Source: Vreelandella venusta
Lineage (GTDB): Bacteria > Pseudomonadota > Gammaproteobacteria > Pseudomonadales > Halomonadaceae
Length of the DNA: 64,000 nucleotides
Assembly (NCBI RefSeq): GCF_007989605.1
Contig: NZ_BJUL01000006.1
Coordinates: forward strand, 62,001 to 126,000
Direction of reading: 5' to 3'
Shown here: positions 55,442 through 64,000 of the stretch, one piece after another
How positions within the stretch are numbered: the first letter of the stretch is position 1
Layout: the number at the start of each line of letters is the position of its first letter
Position numbers and translations under genes: made by a program
Notes under the pieces: model-generated
What the model was told of the DNA's origin: nothing
The model's input: the letters and a program-made list of their open reading frames with translations, nothing else
Database searches by the model: none

Positions 55442-56662
55442 TTAGCTCTGTTGACGACCTTTACCGGCAGCAATCCGCAGACGCAATGCATTCAGCTTAA
55501 TAAAGCCTTCTGCGTCTTTTTGATCGTATGCGCCCGCATCATCTTCAAACGTTGCAATCGACTCATCAAACAACGACTGCTCAGACTTACGCCCTACAAC
55601 CGTTGCATTGCCTTTATAGAGCTTCATGCGAACAACGCCCGCAACGTTTTTCTGTGTTTCGTCGATCGCCGCTTGTAGCATACGGCGCTCAGGGCTCCAC
55701 CAATAACCGTTGTAGATCACTTCAGCATATTTAGGCATTAGTTGATCTTTCAAGTGCGCTTCTTCACGGTCAAGCGTCAACGACTCAATAGCGCGGTGAG
55801 CACGCAGCATGATCGTGCCCCCTGGTGTTTCATAGCAACCACGGGACTTCATACCGACATAGCGGTTTTCAACAATATCCAGGCGACCAATACCATTATC
55901 GCCACCTAGTTTATTAAGCTTTTCAAGCACTTCATGAGGCTTAAGCGTTTCACCATCAATAGCGACGATATCGCCATTCTCAAACGTCAGCTCGACATAA
56001 GTCGGCTGCTCAGGCGCGGCTTCAGGAGAAACACTCCAACGCCACATGTCCTCTTCTGCTTCGGCCCATGGGTCTTCCAAAATGCCGCCTTCATAAGAAA
56101 TATGCAGCAGGTTGGCATCCATGGAGTACGGTGATTTTTTCTTTTTATTTGAGAAATCAACCGGGATGCTGTGCTCGTCACAGTAAGCCATCAATTTCTC
56201 ACGCGACGTGAGATCCCACTCGCGCCAGGGCGCAATAACCTTCACACCAGGTTTAAGCGCGTAACCACCCAGTTCAAAACGAACCTGATCGTTACCTTTC
56301 CCCGTTGCACCGTGAGAAATGGCATCAGCGCCCGTCTCATTAGCAATTTCGATTAAGCGCTTAGCAATCAACGGACGAGCGATAGAAGTACCGAGCAGAT
56401 ACTCGCCTTCATAGATAGTGTTCGCCCGGAACATTGGGAATACGTAATCGCGAACAAATTCCTCGCGAAGATCTTCGATATAGATCTCTTTAACACCCAG
56501 TGCCTGAGCCTTAGCACGTGCGGGCTCGACTTCTTCACCTTGACCGATGTCGGCTGTAAAGGTCACTACCTCGCAGTTGTAGGTCTCTTGCAACCACTTA
56601 ACGATAACGGATGTGTCCAGGCCGCCTGAATACGCCAGCACAACCTTTTTGACATCGGACAT
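55442..56662 (-). CDS. argG: Argininosuccinate synthase
   Basis: ArgG joins citrulline and aspartate with ATP in arginine synthesis. The 406-residue protein begins with the ATP loop [18 protein letters not shown] and has the citrulline/aspartate segments [17 protein letters not shown] and [15 protein letters not shown]. The start at 56662 follows AAGGAGT. It is transcribed divergently from rnt, and a palindrome in its leader (56702-56722) could be regulatory. Confidence 0.97.
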   Translation of the reverse strand: MSDVKKVVLAYSGGLDTSVIVKWLQETYNCEVVTFTADIGQGEEVEPARAKAQALGVKEIYIEDLREEFVRDYVFPMFRANTIYEGEYLLGTSIARPLIAKRLIEIANETGADAISHGATGKGNDQVRFELGGYALKPGVKVIAPWREWDLTSREKLMAYCDEHSIPVDFSNKKKKSPYSMDANLLHISYEGGILEDPWAEAEEDMWRWSVSPEAAPEQPTYVELTFENGDIVAIDGETLKPHEVLEKLNKLGGDNGIGRLDIVENRYVGMKSRGCYETPGGTIMLRAHRAIESLTLDREEAHLKDQLMPKYAEVIYNGYWWSPERRMLQAAIDETQKNVAGVVRMKLYKGNATVVGRKSEQSLFDESIATFEDDAGAYDQKDAEGFIKLNALRLRIAAGKGRQQS

Positions 56663-56701
56663 TCTTTACTCCTTGTTCATGAAAAGTAGTTCACCCAAAC
56701 G

Positions 56702-56722
56702 ACACCGCGCTGAGCGCGGTGT
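56702..56722. other. Perfect palindrome in argG upstream region
   Basis: ACACCGCGC (56702-56710) is inverted as GCGCGGTGT (56714-56722) around a three-base loop, 40-60 bases before the argG start. It could be a leader hairpin or operator. It does not match the ARG box. Confidence 0.5.
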
Positions 56723-56872
56723 AATAACATAAACTACGAGTATAGCGCTCTCAATGCTCAGCGAATACCGTCAACGACGCCTAAGGGGTAAAGCTGCTAG
56801 AATCATAGCCAACAAAGGGGTTGCTTTAACCACTTATTCTAACTAATTACTCGCTTTACTAAGGAGAGCTGC

Positions 56873-57541
56873 ATGAGCGAGGCATTTGCCCGCGAATTGA
56901 TGGCCCAACGTTTTCGCAGTTATCTGCCGGTTGTCATTGATTTAGAAACGGGTGGGTTTAACGCCCAAAGTGACGCAGTACTCGAAATTGCCGCCGTGAC
57001 GCTCACCATGGACCCTGACGGTAATTTATTACCCGACGCCACTTACGCGTATCACATTCATCCGTTTGAAGGCGCGAACGTCGAGCAATCTGCGCTTGAT
57101 TTCACAGGCATTAATCTAGATGACCCGCTGCGTCGCCAAGTGGCGCTAAGCGAATCTGAAGCGCTAGGTGAAATTTTTCGCCCCATCCGCAAATCAATCA
57201 AGGCACATGGGTGCTCACGGGCAATACTGGTTGGTCATAATGCTGCCTTTGATCATGGCTTCCTAAATGCGGCAGCGAACCGCTGCGGCGTGAAACGGAA
57301 CCCATTCCACCCTTTTTCCAGCTTTGACACAGCAACCCTGGCAGGTTTTGTGTACGGCCAAACAGTGCTTGCTCGTGCATGTCGAGCGGCAGGCATCGAG
57401 TTTGATAACAAGTCCGCCCACTCGGCACGCTACGATACCGAGCGTACAGCAGAACTCTTCTGTGCGATGGTCAACCGCTATAAAGACTTAGGCGGATGGC
57501 GGCTGGCTCAGCAGGAACAGGAACTGGACGACAGCGAGTGA
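56873..57541 (+). CDS. rnt: Ribonuclease T
   Basis: This DEDDh exoribonuclease trims tRNA and rRNA 3' ends. The 222-residue protein has motif I as [19 protein letters not shown], motif II as [17 protein letters not shown], and motif III as [14 protein letters not shown]. The basic patch [18 protein letters not shown] supports substrate binding. An AAGGAG site precedes the start. The same fold occurs in the exonuclease fusion at 48869, but the sequences are otherwise different. Confidence 0.96.
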   Translation: MSEAFARELMAQRFRSYLPVVIDLETGGFNAQSDAVLEIAAVTLTMDPDGNLLPDATYAYHIHPFEGANVEQSALDFTGINLDDPLRRQVALSESEALGEIFRPIRKSIKAHGCSRAILVGHNAAFDHGFLNAAANRCGVKRNPFHPFSSFDTATLAGFVYGQTVLARACRAAGIEFDNKSAHSARYDTERTAELFCAMVNRYKDLGGWRLAQQEQELDDSE

Positions 57542-57759
57542 TGAGCCTCCAAGATGCACCCACAGTGGCTTTGCGCTAAACTTCGCGGCTGCATGCCACG
57601 TGTTTGCACGATATTTCTACGTAAGCGTGTCATTAGTGGTATGCGTGCCGTTAGTGCGCGCTGCTTAATGCACGATTATGAAAACAAGCAAAGGGGCATT
57701 ATTTCCTCTTTGCTTACAGACTGTTTTAACTACCCGTTTTCAGGAGATGAGACGTTTCC

Positions 57760-59019
57760 ATGGCTCAGCATAATGCCTTTTACGCCCAGTCCGGTGGCGT
57801 TACCGCCGTCATCAATGCCAGCGCCTGTGGCGTTATCGAAGCTTGCAGGCAAGCGCCCGATCAGATTGGCAAGGTATATGCCGGTCATAACGGCATTATC
57901 GGTGCCTTAACGGAAGACCTCATCGATGTGACTCAAGAGAGCGATGAATCGATTGCTGCCTTGCGCCATACACCTGGCGGTGCCTTTGGTTCCTGCCGCT
58001 ACAAGCTGAAAGATATTGACACCCACCGTGCTCAATATGAACGCTTGATCGAAGTTTTCAAAGCCCACGATATTCGCTACTTCTTCTACAATGGCGGCGG
58101 TGATAGCGCAGACACCTGCCTTAAAGTGTCCCAACTGTCTGAAAAGCTCGGCTATCCGCTAACCGCGATTCATGTGCCGAAAACCGTTGATAACGATCTG
58201 CCTATTACTGATAACAGCCCCGGCTTTGGTAGCGTTGCCAAATATATTGCCACCTCTACCCGTGAAGCCTCGCTGGATATTGCGTCTATGTGCGCCACAT
58301 CCACTAAGGTATTCGTCCTTGAAGTGATGGGACGTCATGCTGGCTGGATTGCAGCAGCAGGCGGCTTAGCGGGAGAAGGCGAAGGCGAACCGCCTCACCT
58401 GATTATCTTTCCTGAAGTATCGTTTGACCGTAAAGCGGTCATGGCGCGCGTTGAAGAGTGCGTTCAGAAGTACGGCTATTGCGTCATCGTTGTCTCTGAA
58501 GGCGCACGCTATGAAGATGGTACTTTCCTTGCCGATGCAGGTAATACCGATGCCTTTGGTCACCGCCAATTAGGTGGCGTAGCACCAACCCTGGCAGGAA
58601 TGGTGAAGCAAGACCTGGGCTATAAGTACCACTGGGCAGTTGCTGATTATTTACAGCGCGCGGCGCGTCACTTGGCCTCTAAAACCGACGTTGAACAAGC
58701 CTATGCAGTGGGCCGCGAGGCGGTAACATTAGCACTTGCAGGTAAAAATGCCATGATGCCTGCCATTCGCCGTATTTCCCAGGCTCCCTATCAGTGGGAT
58801 GTCATCTCGGCGCCGCTGTCACAAGTGGCTAACCAAGAAAAATTCATGCCACGGGATTTTATTAGCGAAAACGGTTTTGCGATTACCCCCGCTTGCCGAG
58901 AGTATCTCTCTCCGCTCATCCAGGGCGAGGATTTCCCTCCGTTTGAAAACGGCCTACCTAAAGTGGCTAAGCTGAAGCTGGCAAAAGTCGCGCAAAAACT
59001 GCCTAAATTCACGCTGTAA
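57760..59019 (+). CDS. pfp: Pyrophosphate-dependent 6-phosphofructokinase
   Basis: This enzyme phosphorylates fructose-6-phosphate reversibly with PPi instead of ATP. The 419-residue protein has GGVTAVINASACGV, a diphosphate-site GGGDSADTCLK, and PKTVDNDLPITDNSPGFGS, where the Lys in PKT marks the PPi type (ATP enzymes have Gly there). EVMGRHAGWIA completes the fructose-6-phosphate site. The ribosome site AGGAGATGAG lies unusually far (about 14 bases) from the ATG. A terminator follows. Confidence 0.93.
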   Translation: MAQHNAFYAQSGGVTAVINASACGVIEACRQAPDQIGKVYAGHNGIIGALTEDLIDVTQESDESIAALRHTPGGAFGSCRYKLKDIDTHRAQYERLIEVFKAHDIRYFFYNGGGDSADTCLKVSQLSEKLGYPLTAIHVPKTVDNDLPITDNSPGFGSVAKYIATSTREASLDIASMCATSTKVFVLEVMGRHAGWIAAAGGLAGEGEGEPPHLIIFPEVSFDRKAVMARVEECVQKYGYCVIVVSEGARYEDGTFLADAGNTDAFGHRQLGGVAPTLAGMVKQDLGYKYHWAVADYLQRAARHLASKTDVEQAYAVGREAVTLALAGKNAMMPAIRRISQAPYQWDVISAPLSQVANQEKFMPRDFISENGFAITPACREYLSPLIQGEDFPPFENGLPKVAKLKLAKVAQKLPKFTL

Positions 59020-59040
59020 ATAGTTAGCGTGTCATAAAAA

Positions 59041-59075
59041 CGGGGCGATGAAATCATTCATCGCCCCGTTTTTTT
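59041..59075 (+). terminator. Terminator of pfp
   Basis: The 11-base perfect stem CGGGGCGATGA (59041-59051) pairs with TCATCGCCCCG (59058-59068), followed by T7, about 20 bases after the stop. Confidence 0.93.
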
Positions 59076-59111
59076 GTGGTTAGTATTTATTAATTGAACA
59101 ACGTTACGCTT

Positions 59112-60827
59112 CTAGCGCAACAACCAGGAAAGCACCAATAAGAGCAGCAGAATACCCGCCACCCCCTGCCAAAAACGCCGTGACTCTTGGCGAGGCTCCT
59201 CACGGCTTGGCACGCGCCCCAACGGGACTCTTAATGCATGCAGAAATTCGGAGAGCCGCCTAAAACGGAGTGCGCGCTGAGGATCTAGCGCACGGCGCAA
59301 CGCATCATCAAGCTCCGTCGATATTTCTGGGTTAGTTGTTCGAGCACTACGGTAGCTGAGCTCTTCGAGATCGGTGTGGCTGCGCAGTCGATTAGGCGTC
59401 AACGTATAAGGCAATGCCCCTGTCAGCAACCAATAGACCGTTGATGCTAATGAGTACTGATCGCTACGTCGACCTACGCTATCACCTAGTGCGTACTCAG
59501 GGGCCGTGTGTTCGTTAAAACCAATTTGGCGGAGTAGCTCGCCCGAGTGGCGATGGCCATCCACCTCGCGCATGTGGCAGGCGCTGAAATCTGCCAATAC
59601 AAGCTTGCCATGGGGGTCGATCAGCACATTATCCGGGGTAATTTGCTGATGAATGATATCGCGATGATGCAACGCTTGAACCGCCTTACCCAGTTGATTG
59701 GCGATATCCAGGCGCTGCACCAAACTCGCTTGCGGGTGCCTTTCTGCCCACTGGCGGAGCGTTTCACCTTCAACGTGCTGCATTAAGTAATAAAGGTAGC
59801 GGCGTGGCCGTGACGACTGCATTACTTTAACGACAAAGGGCGAATTTACACGCTCGACCACCCATTGCTGCAGTAAAAAATGTTCCAGATACGCGTTACG
59901 CAGTGAGAGTTCTGGGCTGGGTGCCTTCATCACCATTTCACGCTCTGAATGCACATCGCGGACGCGATAAACTCTAGATTGCGCATTACGTGATAGCACC
60001 GACAGCACTTCAAGCCCGTCAAACCGTTCTCCTGGCGTCAGCTCGGGGGGAATAGGCAAGTCACCATAAATAAGCCCGGGGTGATCTTCTGACTCTTCCG
60101 GCAGTTCATCAATACGTAGTATCTGGAAGCAAAATTGATCGCCGCCATATCCCCTATCTTGGGCACGCTGCTTTGCCTCGCTTGCTAGGCACTCACAGGC
60201 GGCGTCTAGATCACTGGCATTTTGGCGGATCAGACGAACATAATCAGATGGCATTAAGGTGCCACGGACCCCCTGAGTAGTGAAAACAAAAAAGTCGCCC
60301 TGTTTAAGCGCTAGATGGGTATAGTCGATATCGACGCTGCCATCCATTCCCAAAGCACGCGAGGGATAACGGTAGCCGCCAATATCGGTTACATGGTCGC
60401 GGGTTAACTGCTCGAACTCAGCGCCTCGCAAGCGAAAAACTAACGTATCCCCCATATGAAATAGGTGCGCTTCACGCTCGCGAAAGACCATCGCGGATAG
60501 CGAAGATACGAAACTTCCTTCTTTAACATGCTTGCTTTGGCTGTAGCACCAACCATTGAGAGCGCGCAGTACCCGGGTTGCCGACGTTTTCGTGTCCCAA
60601 TGATCAGGCGTAGAGTAATAGTCAGCCAAAAAACCACGAACACTTAAATCACCTGCCTGTTTAGCTAAGGTGTTACGAGAAATCGAGTCACTAATAACTG
60701 CGCAACCCCCTTTTACTTTCAACAGCTGCGCATCAGGCAACCGCACCGACATAGAGCTACGGTGCAGACGTCTATCAGGGGCTACAAAGGCTTGGCCATA
60801 ACTAATTAGTAACTGGGCGTGCGCCAA
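59112..60827 (-). CDS. PP2C phosphatase-protein kinase fusion with altered catalytic residues, C-terminal anchor
   Basis: The 571-residue protein has a PP2C-like domain (residues about 25-235), a protein kinase-like domain (about 270-535) and one C-terminal membrane helix (WQGVAGILLLLLVLSWLL). In the phosphatase half Asp47 (VISDSISRN) and HMGDTLVF are kept, but the DG motif reads FTTQGV with Gln185 for Asp. In the kinase half Lys301 (VMKAP) and DFS (413-415) are present, but the HRD catalytic Asp is Gln395 (IHQQITPDN), with Asn400 kept. It is thus probably a pseudokinase with impaired phosphatase, or an atypical enzyme. Related bifunctional proteins occur in Pseudomonas. Confidence 0.85.
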   Translation of the reverse strand: MAHAQLLISYGQAFVAPDRRLHRSSMSVRLPDAQLLKVKGGCAVISDSISRNTLAKQAGDLSVRGFLADYYSTPDHWDTKTSATRVLRALNGWCYSQSKHVKEGSFVSSLSAMVFREREAHLFHMGDTLVFRLRGAEFEQLTRDHVTDIGGYRYPSRALGMDGSVDIDYTHLALKQGDFFVFTTQGVRGTLMPSDYVRLIRQNASDLDAACECLASEAKQRAQDRGYGGDQFCFQILRIDELPEESEDHPGLIYGDLPIPPELTPGERFDGLEVLSVLSRNAQSRVYRVRDVHSEREMVMKAPSPELSLRNAYLEHFLLQQWVVERVNSPFVVKVMQSSRPRRYLYYLMQHVEGETLRQWAERHPQASLVQRLDIANQLGKAVQALHHRDIIHQQITPDNVLIDPHGKLVLADFSACHMREVDGHRHSGELLRQIGFNEHTAPEYALGDSVGRRSDQYSLASTVYWLLTGALPYTLTPNRLRSHTDLEELSYRSARTTNPEISTELDDALRRALDPQRALRFRRLSEFLHALRVPLGRVPSREEPRQESRRFWQGVAGILLLLLVLSWLLR

Positions 60828-61099
60828 CTCATCCTCCTGGGCTTTAGGCTCTTCATGGGAACCACACAGTGGTTATGATACACGCTGATCATGAGAAGCG
60901 ATGCCCGCCAAACGTCGTGGTGGCGAAAAACGATGCTTATTTTTGGATTCGTTGTCATTGTTAGCGGCACACACCTATGTCGCATTGGTAATCCACTAGC
61001 CAACTTCGTATAATTCTCCGCCATTAATGCAATGCATCAACTGCTTAGCCTTCGCACGACATAAGCCAAGCTAAGATAAGCCAAGCCAAGGAATAAACG

Positions 61100-61630
61100 A
61101 TGAACTTCGATAACATCCCCGCTGGAAAGGATCTGCCCAACGATATTTACGTGGCGATCGAAATTCCTGCTAATCATGCGCCGATTAAGTATGAAATCGA
61201 CAAAGATATGGGTGCCCTTCTGGTTGACCGCTTCATGGCAACCCCCATGTTTTATCCGGCTAACTACGGCTTTATTCCCCACACCCTGGCAGACGATGGC
61301 GACCCGCTGGACGCCTTAGTCGTTACCCCCCACCCCGTAGCTCCGGGCAGCATCATTCGCGCTCGCCCTGTTGGCATTTTGAATATGACCGACGAAGCCG
61401 GCGAAGATGCAAAATTGGTGTGCGTCCCGCATCCCAAACTGAGCACGTTGTATGACGATATTCAAGAAGTGACAGATCTTCCTGAACTACTGCGTCAGCA
61501 AATCGCTCACTTTTTCGAGAACTATAAAGATCTCGAAAAAGGTAAGTGGGTGAAAGTAGAGTCTTGGGAAGGTGTTGAAGCGGCACGCAAAGCGATCGAA
61601 AAATCAGTTGCGGCGTACCAAAAAGCTTAA
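61100..61630 (+). CDS. ppa: Inorganic pyrophosphatase
   Basis: This 176-residue soluble family I PPase hydrolyses PPi. The signature [12 protein letters not shown] is preceded by [14 protein letters not shown], and [12 protein letters not shown] is C-terminal; all metal-binding Asp residues are present. An AGGAAT site lies upstream of ATG 61100. It is 272 bases from, and divergent to, the kinase-phosphatase gene. Together with the PPi-dependent phosphofructokinase it sets two competing uses of PPi in the same neighbourhood. Confidence 0.97.
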   Translation: MNFDNIPAGKDLPNDIYVAIEIPANHAPIKYEIDKDMGALLVDRFMATPMFYPANYGFIPHTLADDGDPLDALVVTPHPVAPGSIIRARPVGILNMTDEAGEDAKLVCVPHPKLSTLYDDIQEVTDLPELLRQQIAHFFENYKDLEKGKWVKVESWEGVEAARKAIEKSVAAYQKA

Positions 61631-61671
61631 CCTATCGGGTTGAGCAATAACGCCAGACCTCGCTTCCTCTT

Positions 61672-61703
61672 AAAGGCTGCCCACGTGGCAGCCTTTTGTT
61701 TTT
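61672..61703 (+). terminator. Terminator of ppa
   Basis: AAAGGCTGCC (61672-61681) pairs perfectly with GGCAGCCTTT (61687-61696) around a five-base loop and is followed by a T-rich tract. Confidence 0.9.
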
Positions 61704-61847
61704 TCTGCCGCTTAATTCCGAGTTCTGAGGTTTAACATTAACGCAGCATGAAGAAGCGCGTCACGTCACCGCAGCATCTACGCTGACTTCACAAGGTAGG
61801 ATATGCTATTTCAAAATTTCCCTGATACATCTGCGTAAGGATACTTC

Positions 61848-63728
61848 GTGTTGTCTTTTAAGCGTTTAAGCTTGTTACTGTTACTTTGCTGGCTTCCCCT
61901 GCTAGCCCACGCTCAGTGGTTTTCCTCTTCCAGCAATCAAAGCGACTTTTTACCTGTTCTAGAGGCCTTTCAGCCTACCGCTTGGCATGATGGCAACGCC
62001 ATTTATATTGGTGTCGATATTGCCGACGACTACTATTTATACCGCCACCAATTTAGCGTTAGCAGCAAAACGGACGCTGTATCCCTTGATGAGCCGCTAC
62101 TTCCGCAAGGAACATTCACAACTGATGAATTCATGGGCGATGTGTATGTTTTTCGCGACCGATTAGTCTTTGAAACCCCATTTACCCCTGCCTATAGCGG
62201 CCCGATCAATATTGAACTAACGTTCCAAGGCTGTGCCGACGCAGGTCTCTGCTATCCGCCGGAAACCCTGTCGCTTGACGCTTCAGAGTCATCCCCCCCC
62301 TCGGCCTTTGCTGACTGGGACGCTGCAGATCAAGCACAGGCAGGCGCAGATGACAGCAATACCCAGCAAATTAGCCAAACTGCGAACACAAATAGCAGCG
62401 CTGAATTCTCAGCCCCACAAAGCGAAGATAGCCGCTTTAATGCCTTGCTCGGCAGCGCCAGCCTCCCTCTTGCCTTAGGGTTATTTTTTATCGCCGGACT
62501 GGGGCTTACTTTCACGCCCTGTGTACTACCGATGATACCTATTTTGTCTTCCATTATCGTAGGACAAAAACCAACTCGGCCCCGAGCATTTGTACTCTCA
62601 GCCAGCTATGTTTTGGGCATGGCATCCACCTATGCGTTAGTCGGCGTATTAATGGGACTGTTCGGCGCGGGATTAAATCTTCAAGCCCACCTACAATCAG
62701 CGCCGGTGCTAGCTACTTTTGCTGTTCTATTTACGCTATTTGCTTTAGCTATGTTCGGAGCGTTTGACTTAAGAGTTTCGCCGCGACTGGCCGCCAAAAT
62801 TGACGGCTGGCAAGCACGCGCACAGCAAAGCGGTCCTGCGGGCTTAGCCCTAGCAGGCGCTCTATCAGTATTAGTGGTTTCCCCCTGTGTAACGGCCCCA
62901 CTTGCCGGTGCGTTGGTGTTTATTTCCTCAACCGGAAACGCAGCCATGGGTGGGGCTGTTTTATTTGCACTAGGTCTAGGCATGGGTGTGCCACTGCTAT
63001 TAGTGGGCACCTTTGGAGCAACGCTGCTACCCCGCTCAGGCGCTTGGATGAACGGCGTTAAAATTGCTTTTGGGTTGCTGTTACTGGGCGTTGCCATTTG
63101 GATGGTTGAGCGATTAGTACCGCCTTCGATAGCGCTTTTGCTCTGGGCAGCGCTGGCGATAGGTAGCGCACTCATGTTGGGCGCCTTAAACATGAATCAG
63201 CCACAAGGCTGGCCTAAAGCACGACAAACGTTAGGATTGATGTTACTGGCATGGGGCATTGCCCTTGTCATTGGCGCTGCCCAAGGCGGCAGTAACCCAT
63301 TGCGCCCTTTAACGGTATCCAGCTCCTCATCGGACAGCGGCACACCGCAAGCCAAACTGGCTTTTCAGCAAGTTGATGAGCTGAGCGCACTTGAAACAGC
63401 ACTCTCGGAAGCCGCAAGCGCTCAACAGCCTGCCTTTGTTAATTTCACTGCTGACTGGTGCATCTCCTGCAAACTAATGGAACGCGATGTTTTTCCAGAC
63501 CCCAATGTGGTCACAGCATTGAACGATTTCCGCCTGATCGAGGTCGATGTCACCGATACAGATGCTCAAAGCCGAGAGCTGCTTAACCGGTTTAACTTAT
63601 TCGGCCCACCAAGCCTACTTTTTTTTAGCCAGGGAGAAGAAGTGCGAGATGCACGCATTCAAGGCGAAATAACTGCGCCCCAGTTAGTGCAGCACCTGGA
63701 AGCGTTACGCCGCTGGCAACAAGGCTGA
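61848..63728 (+). CDS. dsbD: Thiol:disulfide interchange protein DsbD
   Basis: DsbD carries electrons from cytoplasmic thioredoxin to periplasmic DsbC and others. The 626-residue protein starts at GTG 61848 and has a signal peptide (LSLLLLLCWLPLLAHA), an N-terminal alpha domain with the Cys pair in QGCADAGLCYPPETL, and an eight-helix beta domain with FTPCVLPMIPIL and VVSPCVTAPL. The C-terminal thioredoxin domain has ADWCISCKLMERD. All six redox Cys are present. It is the last gene seen before a 272-base non-coding end. Confidence 0.97.
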   Translation: MLSFKRLSLLLLLCWLPLLAHAQWFSSSSNQSDFLPVLEAFQPTAWHDGNAIYIGVDIADDYYLYRHQFSVSSKTDAVSLDEPLLPQGTFTTDEFMGDVYVFRDRLVFETPFTPAYSGPINIELTFQGCADAGLCYPPETLSLDASESSPPSAFADWDAADQAQAGADDSNTQQISQTANTNSSAEFSAPQSEDSRFNALLGSASLPLALGLFFIAGLGLTFTPCVLPMIPILSSIIVGQKPTRPRAFVLSASYVLGMASTYALVGVLMGLFGAGLNLQAHLQSAPVLATFAVLFTLFALAMFGAFDLRVSPRLAAKIDGWQARAQQSGPAGLALAGALSVLVVSPCVTAPLAGALVFISSTGNAAMGGAVLFALGLGMGVPLLLVGTFGATLLPRSGAWMNGVKIAFGLLLLGVAIWMVERLVPPSIALLLWAALAIGSALMLGALNMNQPQGWPKARQTLGLMLLAWGIALVIGAAQGGSNPLRPLTVSSSSSDSGTPQAKLAFQQVDELSALETALSEAASAQQPAFVNFTADWCISCKLMERDVFPDPNVVTALNDFRLIEVDVTDTDAQSRELLNRFNLFGPPSLLFFSQGEEVRDARIQGEITAPQLVQHLEALRRWQQG

Positions 63729-63846
63729 GCCGGAGCCTAAAGCCACCTTGTGTCGCGAACGTCGTCAAACAGTTGTTTAAATCACCAACAACGAGCTTAT
63801 GTCGACCTTCACTAGACATGCCGGTACTTTTTCGGCAAACTTCGCA

Positions 63847-63863
63847 GCCATATCTGCTAAAAT
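63847..63863 (+). promoter_or_regulatory. Possible extended -10 promoter for the next gene off-window
   Basis: TGCTAAAAT (63855-63863) is a good extended -10 element in the non-coding tail after dsbD. No convincing -35 box is present, as is common for extended -10 promoters. The gene it would serve is beyond the window. Confidence 0.35.
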
Positions 63864-63954
63864 CCTCATTTTTTAGGACTTAGCGCCGGGTAACGTTCAA
63901 CATCGTGCAGCGTTCTGTTCATTTTCAGACAAGGTTTACTGCGCTGTAACGACA

Positions 63955-63993
63955 CGTAATGCAGCTGGCTGTACCACAGCCAACTGCATTACG
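63955..63993. repeat. Near-perfect 17-base inverted repeat at window end
   Basis: CGTAATGCAGCTGGCTG (63955-63971) is inverted at 63977-63993 around TACCA, with one mismatched pair. No T tract follows on either side, so it is not a standard terminator. It could be a REP-type element, a leader structure of the next gene or a protein-binding site. Confidence 0.6.
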
Positions 63994-64000
63994 ATTAACC

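Noticed and set aside
57554-57910. Open frame of 118 residues between rnt and pfp
   Set aside because: It runs into pfp in another frame, has a Cys/Arg-rich chance-like composition and no ribosome site; the gap is treated as non-coding.
63625-63819. Leftward frame over the dsbD end
   Set aside because: It is antisense to the conserved thioredoxin domain of dsbD with no supporting signal.

Overview
The window reads as the chromosome of a halophilic or marine gammaproteobacterium of the Halomonas type. The signs are a MvaT-family silencer, the gyrA-serC-pheA-(tyrA-aroA fusion)-cmk-rpsA supraoperon, a complete rsxABCDGE-nth cluster, chromosomal rdgC, and pilA divergent from pilBCD-coaE-yacG. 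The genus is an inference from gene content; no rRNA is present.

Region 1 (1 to about 12,893) is the right part of an integrated temperate phage. Its left end lies outside the window. A CI-type S24 repressor (3862, rightward) faces a Cro-like gene (3750, leftward) across an operator region of AAGCnnnGCTT palindromes; two more such palindromes control a rightward operon at 4715. The leftward early arm runs cro-like, two small genes, an O-like initiator gene carrying an internal iteron array, a P-position gene and a gene cut by the window edge. Two unrelated rightward genes (1922, 2726) lie inside this arm and share a duplicated divergent leader. The rightward arm (4715-11803) is a chain of translationally coupled small genes with a phage RdgC, a C5 cytosine methyltransferase built on internal repeats, an excisionase-like protein and a tyrosine integrase. 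An AT-richer cargo gene (11938) sits between the integrase and tRNA-Pro(GGG), the probable attachment site.

Region 2 (13,000-25,000) is core chromosome: an inositol-phosphatase family enzyme, a CigR/RcnB-like periplasmic protein, type IV pilus genes pilA and pilB-C-D, coaE, yacG, a Tus-like replication terminator protein, an AraC-GyrI regulator, mvaT and rpsA. Region 3 (25,000-33,700) is the aromatic amino acid and serine supraoperon with gyrA, followed by a hot-dog thioesterase.

Region 4 (33,700-41,100) has the chromosomal rdgC, an acyltransferase, metG, and a leftward phosphate-uptake unit (Na/Pi symporter, small coiled coil, PstS-like protein) behind a three-repeat Pho box. Region 5 (41,300-47,300) is the Rsx/Rnf electron-transport complex with endonuclease III.

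Region 6 (47,300-55,400) has a GTDC1/queuosine-mannosyltransferase-like glycosyltransferase and a signalling cluster: a lone receiver domain, a membrane PAS-like protein fused to a DnaQ-type exonuclease, a two-helix membrane protein, a Na+/solute symporter-histidine kinase, and a convergent DUF294 nucleotidyltransferase. Region 7 (55,400-64,000) has argG, rnt, a PPi-dependent phosphofructokinase, a PP2C-protein kinase fusion with altered catalytic residues in both halves, ppa and dsbD. The strongest leads are the duplicated divergent leader, the phage RdgC paralogue, the repeat-built methyltransferase, the cargo gene at attR, the sensor-exonuclease fusion and the degenerate phosphatase-kinase.
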